Origin: Leifsonia sp. CL147
Lineage (GTDB): Bacteria; Actinomycetota; Actinomycetes; Actinomycetales; Microbacteriaceae
Length of the DNA: 64,000 bases
NCBI RefSeq assembly: GCF_900114565.1
Contig: NZ_FOTM01000003.1
Coordinates: 94,674-158,673 of the forward strand
Direction: 5' to 3'
The position numbers and the translations under genes are program-made. Position 1 is the stretch's first letter, and each line of letters begins with the position of its first letter. Positions 15,665-22,596 of this stretch are shown one piece after another. The notes beneath the pieces were generated by a model. The model saw nothing but the letters and a program-made list of their open reading frames with translations. It made no database searches and was not told the origin of the DNA.

Positions 15665-15754
15665 GACGGCTGTGGGGGCGTCCCGTTTCCGCGCCCGTTC
15701 CTTCCTCTGTCCGCAGTAGTGGGGGAGGATGGGGTACGACGAGGGGAGCGCGGG

Positions 15755-16366
15755 ATGCCGGAGGACTGGAGACCGGAGCAGGGGTGGAGTCCGCAGCGCG
15801 GCGAGCTGGCCCTCGTCGGGGACAGCCTGACCCAGGGCGGCGACTGGGGTGCGCTCCTCCCCGGAGAGGTCGTCCGCAACTTCGGGGCGGCGGGGGACAC
15901 CACCGACGACGTGCTCGCCCGCCTCGACGATGTGATCGACGCCCGCCCGGCGACCATCGCCCTGCTGATCGGCACCAACGACCTCGCCTGGCGCCGATCG
16001 GTGGAGCACGTCGTCCGCAACATCGAGACCATGCTCGTGACCCTGCGGAAGGACCTGCCGGAGACGCGCATCCTCGTGCAGTCCGTGATGCCGCGCGGGC
16101 ACGAGTTCGCCGACCAGATCCGCGACATCAACCGCCACTTGTGGCAATTCGCGCCGACCGTGCACGCCGGCTGGCTCGACCTCTGGCCCGCGATGGCGCT
16201 GGAGGACGGCGAGCTCAACCCCGCCTACACGGAGGACCGCCTCCACCTGAACCCCGAGGGCTACCGCGTCTGGGCGGCCGAGCTCGCCCCCGCACTCGAG
16301 CGCCTCCGTGATCTCCCCCCGAACAGCCGCGCCATCACCCTCCCCGACCTCGGCGGCGCCGCCTGA
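15755..16366 (+). CDS. SGNH/GDSL-type hydrolase
   Basis: A 203-residue esterase-fold protein. Block I is ELALVGDSLTQGGDW with the nucleophile serine (about 16-30), block II the glycine in NFGAAGDT, block III LIGTNDLAW, and block V DRLHLNPEGYRVW with the Asp-His pair. There is no signal peptide, so it is probably cytoplasmic. The ATG at 15755 was preferred over a GTG at 15719 because of the GAGGGGAG sequence upstream and because family members begin close to block I. The substrate is unknown. It is the last gene of normal composition before the lower-GC operon. Confidence 0.85.
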   Translation: MPEDWRPEQGWSPQRGELALVGDSLTQGGDWGALLPGEVVRNFGAAGDTTDDVLARLDDVIDARPATIALLIGTNDLAWRRSVEHVVRNIETMLVTLRKDLPETRILVQSVMPRGHEFADQIRDINRHLWQFAPTVHAGWLDLWPAMALEDGELNPAYTEDRLHLNPEGYRVWAAELAPALERLRDLPPNSRAITLPDLGGAA

Positions 16367-16419
16367 CCCGCAGACCGACGACGACTGCTGGCTTTCAGGA
16401 GTTTCGGTCGGTGGCGTAG

Positions 16420-16491
16420 CGAGTCGCGTAAACATTGCATCAATTGTCAGAATTCGCGTCATGATGTGGGGCGCTCGTTCGTCCACAGGGT
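16420..16491 (+). promoter_or_regulatory. AT-rich pocket upstream of the ThDP/anthranilate operon
   Basis: The base composition drops sharply around 16425-16465. TTGCAT (16435-16440) and CATGAT (16460-16465) could be a weak sigma-70-like pair with a 19-bp spacer, and CAATTG lies between them. This is the only AT-rich pocket upstream of the three-gene operon, so its promoter is probably here, but the exact boxes are uncertain. Confidence 0.3.
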
Positions 16492-18210
16492 ATGGCTACT
16501 GCTGAAGGACGAGCTCCGCTTGCTCCCGAGATGACCGTCCTCGATCATGTGTTCGCGCGACTGGTCGAACTCGGCGTTGACCACATCTTCGGAGTCCCCG
16601 GCGACTTCTCGCTTGCAATCATGGACAGGCTCGAGTCCACCTCGACCGTTGACTGGGTCGGTACGAGCGGAGAACTGGGTGCTGCGTACGCCGCAGACGG
16701 ATATGCGCGAAATCGGGGCTATGGCGCGCTTCTGACGGCCTTCGGAGTCGGTGAGCTGTCCGCCGCGACGGGCGTCGCCGGTGCAACAGCTGAGGATGTA
16801 GCGGTGCTGCACATCGTCGTCGGTCCCGCGACGCGCGCGGTAAACGCTCGCAGCCCGTTGCATCACACCTTTCACGACGGCGACTTCGACCGATTCCGGC
16901 GTGCTGCGGCCAATCTCACCGAGACAAACTTCTCGGTGGGCTTGGATGCGCCAACGGCGACAATCGACAGGGCTTTTGTTGCCCTGCGTTCGACGAAGCG
17001 ACCCGTTTATCTGTTGCTTCCTCAGGACGTTGCAGAGATTGCCGCCGCTACACCGGCGCCACTATCACTCCCTCGCGTCGCACCAACGGCTATCAAGAAT
17101 GCCAGCGACCTCCTCTCGCGCTTCTTCACAGAGGTCCCAGATGCTGTTGCCGTTCTCGGGCATCTCATCTGGCGGCGCGAGTGCGGTGATGTCGGCACCG
17201 CGCTGGCGCGCCGGGGGGCGCGCATAGCAGAACTGCCGAACGCGCTCGGATCAGCTCCTCGGTCGGAACCTACCTACGTGGGCGTCTATAACGGGAAGCT
17301 CTCGAGCCCACCAGTGCGAGATGAGGTCGAGGGCTCCCACGGGCGAGTCTTGATCGGCTGCGTCCTCTCGGACACGACGACGGGCGGACTGAGTCATCGG
17401 TTCGAAGAAGAGTCGACCTTGGCGGTCGGCCGGGATGCGATCGTCTGGCGCGACCAACGCGTCGATCTTCCTTTCGAATCCGCGTGTCGGCTTCTGTTGG
17501 AGTACTGGCCGCCGAGGAACGAGCGATTCGAGAGCGCGGCTCCTGGGCCGTCTCGGCGAGCTCCTGTCGAGGGCGACGAGAGCGTGATATCTCTCAGAGC
17601 GGTGTGGGCCGCGCTCTTGCCGCGCCTTTCTCCCGGCACGCGGCTCTTCGTTGACACGGGGAGCAGCTTCTACGGGCTGCTTGATTCCCGAATACCAGAG
17701 GGCATACGGGTAGAGAGCGCGACGCTGTGGGCGGCTATCGGATGGTCGCTCCCAGCAGGTATCGGTTCCGCGATTGCCGCCCGCTCCGAGCATGTCGTGG
17801 TGGTCATCGGCGACGGAGCCTTTCAGCAGGTGGCATCGGAACTGGCTCTGGTGTGCACGATGGGGCTTACGCCTGTGATCGTCATCATCGACAACGGCGG
17901 GTACACGGTGGAGCGCGCTATTCGCGGCGAGCACGCGCGTTATAACGATGTCCCGGCCTGGGATTATGTCGCGTTCAGTCGTGCGCTCGGGCTCGGGAAC
18001 TCGGTGGCGTCGCTGGCGCACGTCACAACACCGGAGGATCTCGAGCGGGCTGTACGAACGCTGTCTGACGACACGCGCGCACACGTTGTCGTTGTGCAAA
18101 CGCATCCGCTGGACGTCAGCGGGACGCTCGCCCAGATGTCCACTGTCTTGCGTGCGAAAGCAGGGCTCGCCTCTCTCAGCGACACTCTGGTGAGCACGAC
18201 CAATGCGTAG
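16492..18210 (+). CDS. ThDP-dependent 2-oxo acid decarboxylase (indolepyruvate/pyruvate decarboxylase-like)
   Basis: Decarboxylates a 2-oxo acid to an aldehyde, or ligates aldehydes. The full catalytic set of the PDC/IPDC family is visible: Asp in FGVPGDFSL (about 33-41), the ThDP-activating Glu in TSGELGAAYAADGYAR, and the His-His dyad in SPLHHTFHDGDF (about 121-132). The cofactor motif GDGAFQ ends about 25 residues later in IDNGGYTVE with its catalytic Glu. Length is 572 residues. It is the first gene of a coupled operon with anthranilate-synthase-like subunits and overlaps the next ATG by 8 bp. GC content is visibly lower than its neighbours. The substrate could be indolepyruvate, phenylpyruvate or an amino-derivative; the sequence does not decide. 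Confidence 0.85.
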   Translation: MATAEGRAPLAPEMTVLDHVFARLVELGVDHIFGVPGDFSLAIMDRLESTSTVDWVGTSGELGAAYAADGYARNRGYGALLTAFGVGELSAATGVAGATAEDVAVLHIVVGPATRAVNARSPLHHTFHDGDFDRFRRAAANLTETNFSVGLDAPTATIDRAFVALRSTKRPVYLLLPQDVAEIAAATPAPLSLPRVAPTAIKNASDLLSRFFTEVPDAVAVLGHLIWRRECGDVGTALARRGARIAELPNALGSAPRSEPTYVGVYNGKLSSPPVRDEVEGSHGRVLIGCVLSDTTTGGLSHRFEEESTLAVGRDAIVWRDQRVDLPFESACRLLLEYWPPRNERFESAAPGPSRRAPVEGDESVISLRAVWAALLPRLSPGTRLFVDTGSSFYGLLDSRIPEGIRVESATLWAAIGWSLPAGIGSAIAARSEHVVVVIGDGAFQQVASELALVCTMGLTPVIVIIDNGGYTVERAIRGEHARYNDVPAWDYVAFSRALGLGNSVASLAHVTTPEDLERAVRTLSDDTRAHVVVVQTHPLDVSGTLAQMSTVLRAKAGLASLSDTLVSTTNA

Positions 18211-19678
18211 CCGCGGTTTCGATCTGAACATTGACCGTCGCCTGATCCGAGCTCCAGACATATTGGACGCTGCCGACGCACTGGTGAATCGACTGGGAGC
18301 GGACTCGGTGGTTGTGCTGGAGTCGGCGTCAGGTCCTCTGCGCGATGCTCGCCACTCGATGGTGGCCATAACAGGCCTTCTCGACGTGGCCGTCTACAGC
18401 CACCGGGTTGAGATCAGTGGTCTCCCGCGCGTCACTCGTGAGGCCGAATCGGTCCTCCTTCGGTCCGGCGTGCTGGTTCGGGATGACGCGGGCCTGGCGC
18501 TACGGCAGCCCGGCGCGCTATGGGAGCTCACCGACGTCCTTGAGACCCTTTTCGCCGTCGATGACGAGTCGATCGGCAGCGACTTCGGTGGCGGGTTCTT
18601 CGCCTGCTTCGGCTACGACACAGCTCAGTACGTTGAGGAGCTACCCCGCCTGATCCCTGCGGCCGACTCGGCACCACCGGATGCCTTCTTTTCCCTTGTC
18701 CATGCCCTCATTCGAACCGAACCCGCATCGACTGAGGCTGAGTTGATGATCGCCCGGTGCGAACTCTGGCCGGACATCGACGAAACCGCTCTGCACAGGG
18801 ATCTGAGCATGAGGAACCCTCGCCGAGGTACGCACGTACCTCGCCCACGTTCCGTCCGCTTTGAAGTCACGCCTGAGGAGTATGCCGGTCGGGTTGAGGT
18901 AGCGCTCGACCACATCGCCGACGGCGATATCTACCAGATACAGCTCGGTCATCAGATTGAGATAGAGACGTCAGTGCTTCCGTTCGATGTGTACCGCCGG
19001 CTCCGGGAACGCAACCCTTCGCCGTACATGAGCTTCGCGAAGATCGCAGGTACGTCCTTGGTGGGTGCGAGCCCTGAACTGTTCGTACGTCTCGAGAGGG
19101 GCGTCGTCACGATGCGCCCCATCGCCGGCACTGCTCCGCGAAGCGGCGATGAAGCGAGAGACCTCGACGCGCGTGACGCCTTGCTCGCTGACGAGAAAGA
19201 GAGGGCAGAACACCTCATGCTGGTGGATCTGTGCCGCAACGACTTCGGCCGAGTCTGCAGGCCCGCATCGATCAGTGTCCACGAGCTCATGGTCGTCGAA
19301 GAGTATTCACACGTCATGCACTTGGTATCGGATGTGGCGGGCGCAGCACGTGAAAGCGTCGGAGCCATGGAATTGGTTCGCGCAACGTTTCCCGCCGGAA
19401 CGATGACGGGTGCGCCCAAGATTCGAGCCATGGAGTTGATCGAGACTTTGGAAAGCTCCCGCCGAGGACTCTATGCGGGGGCGCACGGTCTCATCGGATT
19501 CGGAGGATGGTGCGTGCTCGGACTCGGCATTCGGATGACGACACACCACGAGGGGAAGTACACCGTCCGCGCGTCCGCAGGGGTCGTCGCGGACTCGTCC
19601 GCCGACGGCGAGTGGAACGAGACGCTGTCGAAAATGGCGGCTGCTTTCTGGGCCGTCTCGAACGAGGAGTTGGTATGA
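18203..19678 (+). CDS. Anthranilate synthase component I-like chorismate-binding enzyme
   Basis: Chorismate-utilising (TrpE/PabB) family, 491 residues. The N-terminal half has VVLESASGPLRDARHSMVA, matching the LLES...RYS region of TrpE. The catalytic half has ALDHIADGDIYQIQLG, GASPELFVRLE, PIAGTAPRSG, and LMLVDLCRNDFGRV, then FPAGTMTGAPKIRAMELI. The alanine in PIAGT marks the anthranilate/ADIC group; PabB enzymes that form a covalent intermediate have lysine there. It is translationally coupled to a ThDP decarboxylase upstream and a glutaminase subunit downstream (ATGA). Because no other trp gene is near, a dedicated role in a secondary or signalling pathway is more likely than tryptophan supply; this is inference. 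Confidence 0.85.
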   Translation: MRSRGFDLNIDRRLIRAPDILDAADALVNRLGADSVVVLESASGPLRDARHSMVAITGLLDVAVYSHRVEISGLPRVTREAESVLLRSGVLVRDDAGLALRQPGALWELTDVLETLFAVDDESIGSDFGGGFFACFGYDTAQYVEELPRLIPAADSAPPDAFFSLVHALIRTEPASTEAELMIARCELWPDIDETALHRDLSMRNPRRGTHVPRPRSVRFEVTPEEYAGRVEVALDHIADGDIYQIQLGHQIEIETSVLPFDVYRRLRERNPSPYMSFAKIAGTSLVGASPELFVRLERGVVTMRPIAGTAPRSGDEARDLDARDALLADEKERAEHLMLVDLCRNDFGRVCRPASISVHELMVVEEYSHVMHLVSDVAGAARESVGAMELVRATFPAGTMTGAPKIRAMELIETLESSRRGLYAGAHGLIGFGGWCVLGLGIRMTTHHEGKYTVRASAGVVADSSADGEWNETLSKMAAAFWAVSNEELV

Positions 19679-20259
19679 AGGTCGCGGTCATCGACGCATT
19701 CGACAGTTTCGTGTGGATCATCAAGCAGTACCTCGACGAAGCAGGCGCCGAGACGACCATGCTCCGAAGCCACGCGGAGAATCCCGCCCGACTCGCTGAA
19801 CTCGAGCCTGACTGCATCGTCCTGGGGCCGGGGCCCGGCACGCCCGCTGCGTCCGGTCACATCGAGATCCTGGAGGCCCATTCCCAGCACATCCCGGTGC
19901 TCGGGATCTGCCTGGGCCACCAGGCGATTGCCGAATTCTTCGGCGCAACAGTCCGGCCGGCAGAACATCTGATGCATGGCAAGACGAGTCTCGTGGACCA
20001 CGACGGCCACGGCGTCTTCCGGGGCTTACCGCGACCAGCGACTGTCACCCGATATCACTCGCTGGTCGTAGACGAGGCGACCATTCCAGAGTGCTTGGTT
20101 GTCACCGCACGCTCCTCAGACGACAACTACGTGATGGGACTGCGCCACAAGGATCGGCGGATCGAGGCCGTGCAGTTTCACCCGGAAAGTATCGGTACTC
20201 AGGTCGGACATCGATACTTTGAAAACTATCTGAAGAGTCTCGTAGTAGTCGATGGGTGA
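19675..20259 (+). CDS. Class I glutamine amidotransferase, TrpG/PabA-like
   Basis: Glutaminase subunit (194 residues) that delivers ammonia to the chorismate-binding enzyme encoded just upstream. The nucleophile is in LGICLGHQAI (Cys about 79), and the His-Glu pair in VQFHPESIG (about 168-176). The oxyanion region LGPGPGTPAASG is present. The ATG at 19675 overlaps the preceding stop. Operon order synthase then glutaminase supports a stoichiometric complex. Composition matches the two upstream genes rather than the chromosome average. Confidence 0.9.
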   Translation: MKVAVIDAFDSFVWIIKQYLDEAGAETTMLRSHAENPARLAELEPDCIVLGPGPGTPAASGHIEILEAHSQHIPVLGICLGHQAIAEFFGATVRPAEHLMHGKTSLVDHDGHGVFRGLPRPATVTRYHSLVVDEATIPECLVVTARSSDDNYVMGLRHKDRRIEAVQFHPESIGTQVGHRYFENYLKSLVVVDG

Positions 20260-20425
20260 GCCGGCGCGGATCGAGGACCTTCGGTTTGCGATAGTGCAGG
20301 GATCGTCCCGGCCCAACGGCCGAATTCGCGACCAGGGACAGACATGGTGTGGATGATGTTCGAACGAGCCGGAGAAGCCGAGCCGTCGGGCAACCCGCAT
20401 GGTGATTGGCGTACGTGATCTCCCG

Positions 20426-20501
20426 CCCCACCATCGAGTCCGCAAAGACTGCACGCGAAACGCCGCGCGGCCGTGCAATCTCTGCGGACTCGACGGTGGG
20501 G
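20426..20501. terminator. 29-bp-arm hairpin repeat (family C, copy 2)
   Basis: The left arm at 20426-20454 pairs with the right arm at 20473-20501 in 26 of 29 positions around an 18-nt loop. All three mismatches are A/C on the plus strand, hence G-U on a minus-strand transcript. The right arm is identical to that of copy 1 at 10112-10140. It again lies between two convergent genes. Confidence 0.8.
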
Positions 20502-20528
20502 GGTGGGGGTGGGGGTGGGGTGGGGGCG
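20502..20528. repeat. G-run tract after the hairpin
   Basis: Runs of four to six G separated by single T fill the space up to the macrodomain gene's stop codon. It is a G-quadruplex candidate on the plus strand and an uninterrupted C-rich tract on the minus-strand transcript. Confidence 0.6.
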
Positions 20529-21059
20529 TCAGGCGGCGGCCGCGGTGCGGAAGGCGTCGAAGGCCGCGTCCGAGAACAGGACGAAGCGCACGTGCTCGAC
20601 CGATCCGACCCCGGAGGAGAGCACGGCACGCACGGTGCTGATCGCGATCCGCGCGGCGTCGTCCATCGGCCAGCCGTAGATCCCGGCGGAGATCGCCGGG
20701 AAGGCGACCGTCCGGGCGCCCAGCTCCCGGGCGACCCGCAGCGAGGACCGATACGCGTTCTGCAGCAGCGGAGTGCGGTCCTCGTGCGCCGACCACACCG
20801 GTCCGACCGTGTGGATGACCCAACTCGCTGCGAGGTCGCCCGCCGTGGTGGCCACCGCTTGGCCCGTGGGCAACCCGTCCGGCAGCGTGGTGGCACGCAG
20901 CTGCCTGGTCGCGGCGAGGATGGCCGGCCCGCCTCGCCGGTGGATGGCGCCGTCCACCCCTCCACCGCCCAGCAGCGAGCTGTTGGCGGCGTTGACGATC
21001 GCATCCACGGTCTCGTCGGTGATGTCTCCGCGGACGATGCGGATGAGCTCCTCAGCCAT
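20529..21059 (-). CDS. Macrodomain ADP-ribose hydrolase (O-acetyl-ADP-ribose deacetylase type)
   Basis: A 176-residue single macrodomain protein, with IVRGDITDETVDAIVNAANSS matching the classical GDIT...IVNAAN ADP-ribose-binding strand. GGGGVDGAIHRRGG holds the catalytic-loop residues, and VIHTVGPVW and FPAISAGIYGWP form the phosphate loop. The layout matches bacterial YmdB/MacroD-like enzymes that hydrolyse O-acetyl-ADP-ribose or mono-ADP-ribose from proteins. It lies 10 bp downstream of the CsoR-like gene in the same direction and is probably co-transcribed with it. Confidence 0.92.
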   Translation of the reverse strand: MAEELIRIVRGDITDETVDAIVNAANSSLLGGGGVDGAIHRRGGPAILAATRQLRATTLPDGLPTGQAVATTAGDLAASWVIHTVGPVWSAHEDRTPLLQNAYRSSLRVARELGARTVAFPAISAGIYGWPMDDAARIAISTVRAVLSSGVGSVEHVRFVLFSDAAFDAFRTAAAA

Positions 21060-21069
21060 GGTCGCCGGG

Positions 21070-21348
21070 TCAGCCGCGGTTGTTGGAGAGCTCGTAGACC
21101 TTGAGCAGTTCGAGGATGGCGTCGTCGCGTGCGCTTCCGCCTTCCTCGAACATCTCCGACACGTGCGTGCGGAGGTGGTTCTCGACCAGCAGCTTGTTGA
21201 GCGAGCCGAGCGACTTCTGGATGGCGAGGGACTGCGTGATGATGTCCACGCAGTAGTCCTCGTTCTCGATCATCTTCTCCAGGCCCCGGAGCTGGCCCTC
21301 GAGGATGCGCGTGCGGTGCAGTGCACGCTTCTTGATGTCTGCGATCAC
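21070..21348 (-). CDS. CsoR/RcnR-family metal-sensing repressor
   Basis: A DUF156 all-helical regulator with the core RILEGQLRGLEKMIENEDYC and then ENHLRTHV. The cysteine of EDYC and both histidines of NHLRTH fall at the C-H-(C/H) ligand positions, giving x-Cys-His-His instead of the Cys-His-Cys of copper sensors. A Ni/Co- or aldehyde-type effector is therefore as likely as copper. The GTG at 21348 gives 92 residues, normal for the family. A longer in-frame start at 21432 would make the upstream G/C-box palindromes coding and is less likely. The rbsD-like gene diverges from it. Confidence 0.8.
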   Translation of the reverse strand: MIADIKKRALHRTRILEGQLRGLEKMIENEDYCVDIITQSLAIQKSLGSLNKLLVENHLRTHVSEMFEEGGSARDDAILELLKVYELSNNRG

Positions 21349-21376
21349 CCCCTCAGGATAATGCCGGAGCCGCCCA

Positions 21377-21456
21377 TACCCGGAGGGGGTAAATGGCGTC
21401 GCCCCGGGGGTCCAAGCCGACGAGGAGTTCACCCGGGCTATCCCCTCAATGGGGGG
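21377..21456. promoter_or_regulatory. G/C-box inverted repeats typical of CsoR-family operators
   Basis: TACCCGGAGGGGGTA at 21377-21391 and TATCCCCTCAATGGGGGG at 21439-21456 are C-run/G-run inverted repeats of the kind bound by DUF156 regulators. A further CCTCC-AG-GGAGG lies at about 21484-21495. They fill the divergent intergenic region between the CsoR-like gene and the RbsD-like gene, suggesting autoregulation plus control of the neighbour. Confidence 0.55.
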
Positions 21457-21532
21457 TGTGGGTGGACATACCGATGGGTCTATCCTCCAGGGAGGGGTTG
21501 AGAAATATTCGTTTAACAGGAAAGGCCCGACT

Positions 21533-21961
21533 TTGCTGAAGAACCTCAGCCCGCTGCTGTCCGGTGCGCTCTTGAGCGCGCTCGACGCGATGCACGATGG
21601 CCAAACGCTTACCCTCGTCGGCAGCGGCTACCCGGAAGATCAGATCACCGCCCCCGTCGTCCACTTGGGCGACGACGTCACGACAGAGGCCGCCGCCGAA
21701 GCGATCCTCTCCGTGTTCCCGCTCGACCAGCAGGATGCCTCGCCGATCGTGTTCCTCGATCTCGCCGAAGAGCCCTACGACGTCCCCGACGTCGCGTTCG
21801 CGGTGAACGGGATCGCGTCCGACGCCGAACTGCGCCGAGTACCCATGACCCGCCTCGAGCTCGACCCGTTCCTCGAGCTCGCCCGAACCGCCGCCGTCAC
21901 GGTACGTGTCGGCTCCGACGCACCGCCCTGCGCGTTCCTGTTCCGTCGTGGCACGCTGTAA
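21533..21961 (+). CDS. RbsD/FucU-like sugar mutarotase family protein
   Basis: A 142-residue protein opening with LLKNLSPLLSGALLSALDAM, then DGQTLTLVGSGYP, the position where RbsD/FucU proteins have the H/D-containing loop of the pyranase active site. It ends VRVGSDAPPCAFLFRRGTL, similar to RbsD C-termini. A TTG start at 21533 is preferred because AGGAAAGG lies 8 bp upstream; upstream in-frame codons run through operator-like DNA. The family interconverts ring forms of ribose or fucose, but no sugar transporter is adjacent. Its divergence from a CsoR-like regulator is unusual. Confidence 0.75.
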   Translation: MLKNLSPLLSGALLSALDAMHDGQTLTLVGSGYPEDQITAPVVHLGDDVTTEAAAEAILSVFPLDQQDASPIVFLDLAEEPYDVPDVAFAVNGIASDAELRRVPMTRLELDPFLELARTAAVTVRVGSDAPPCAFLFRRGTL

Positions 21962-22079
21962 CCCGCCGCGTCCCGCATCCCGCAATCACACAGCCCGCCC
22001 GCCCGGCCGGAGACCGAGAGTCCTCCGCACCGGGCGGGCGTATTTCTGCCACCGCGCCGCCGCGTAGAGTTGACTCCCG

Positions 22080-22427
22080 ATGCCTGGACCACACACGCCG
22101 CAGCAGCCCGCCTTCAGCCGCGCCGCCCTCGCACCGGGGCTCCTCGGGGCCATCGTGCTGCTGGCCGGCCTGGCGCTGGTGTCGAGCGACTGGTACCTCT
22201 ACGTCCGGTACGCCGTCAGCATCCTTGCGCTCATCCTCTGCGTGTTCGCCGGCCAGGCGCGGCTGTGGTGGTGGCTCGCCGGTCTCATCCCGGTCGCCGT
22301 GGTCTGGAATCCGGTGTGGCCGCTGCCGCTCGGCGACCTGGTGCTGCAGGGCCTGGCGATCGCGGGAGCCATCGTGTTCGTCGCCGCGGCGGTCACGATC
22401 AAGATCCCTGCAGACACGCGTCGCTGA
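22080..22427 (+). CDS. Small integral membrane protein (DUF6804-like)
   Basis: A 115-residue protein with about four closely spaced transmembrane helices (from about 18, 43, 62 and 86) and tryptophan-rich loops (SSDWYLYVRY, QARLWWWLAG, VVWNPVWPLPLG). The WNPVWPLPL segment resembles small actinobacterial DUF6804 proteins, an assignment made from memory and tentative. It is monocistronic by spacing: about 120 bp after the rbsD-like stop and 170 bp before the SNF2 gene. No function can be assigned. Confidence 0.7.
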   Translation: MPGPHTPQQPAFSRAALAPGLLGAIVLLAGLALVSSDWYLYVRYAVSILALILCVFAGQARLWWWLAGLIPVAVVWNPVWPLPLGDLVLQGLAIAGAIVFVAAAVTIKIPADTRR

Positions 22428-22596
22428 ACCGCGTTCCGTGCCGTAAAATGGATGCTGCGCGGCCATCCTGTGCCGCGCACTCCCGGCGTCACCCGCGTCG
22501 AGCCCGGTCCACTCGGTACCGTGCTCCTCGCCCCGCCGGCCTCACGCCCAAACGGCGTCGCACCCTTCGACAGCGCGACGCCTCCACTGGAGGACC

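Noticed and set aside
18203-19678. Assignment as PabB (aminodeoxychorismate synthase)
   Set aside because: The diagnostic lysine of lysine-type PabB (PIKGT) is alanine here (PIAGT), and the N-terminal ES...HS region matches TrpE.
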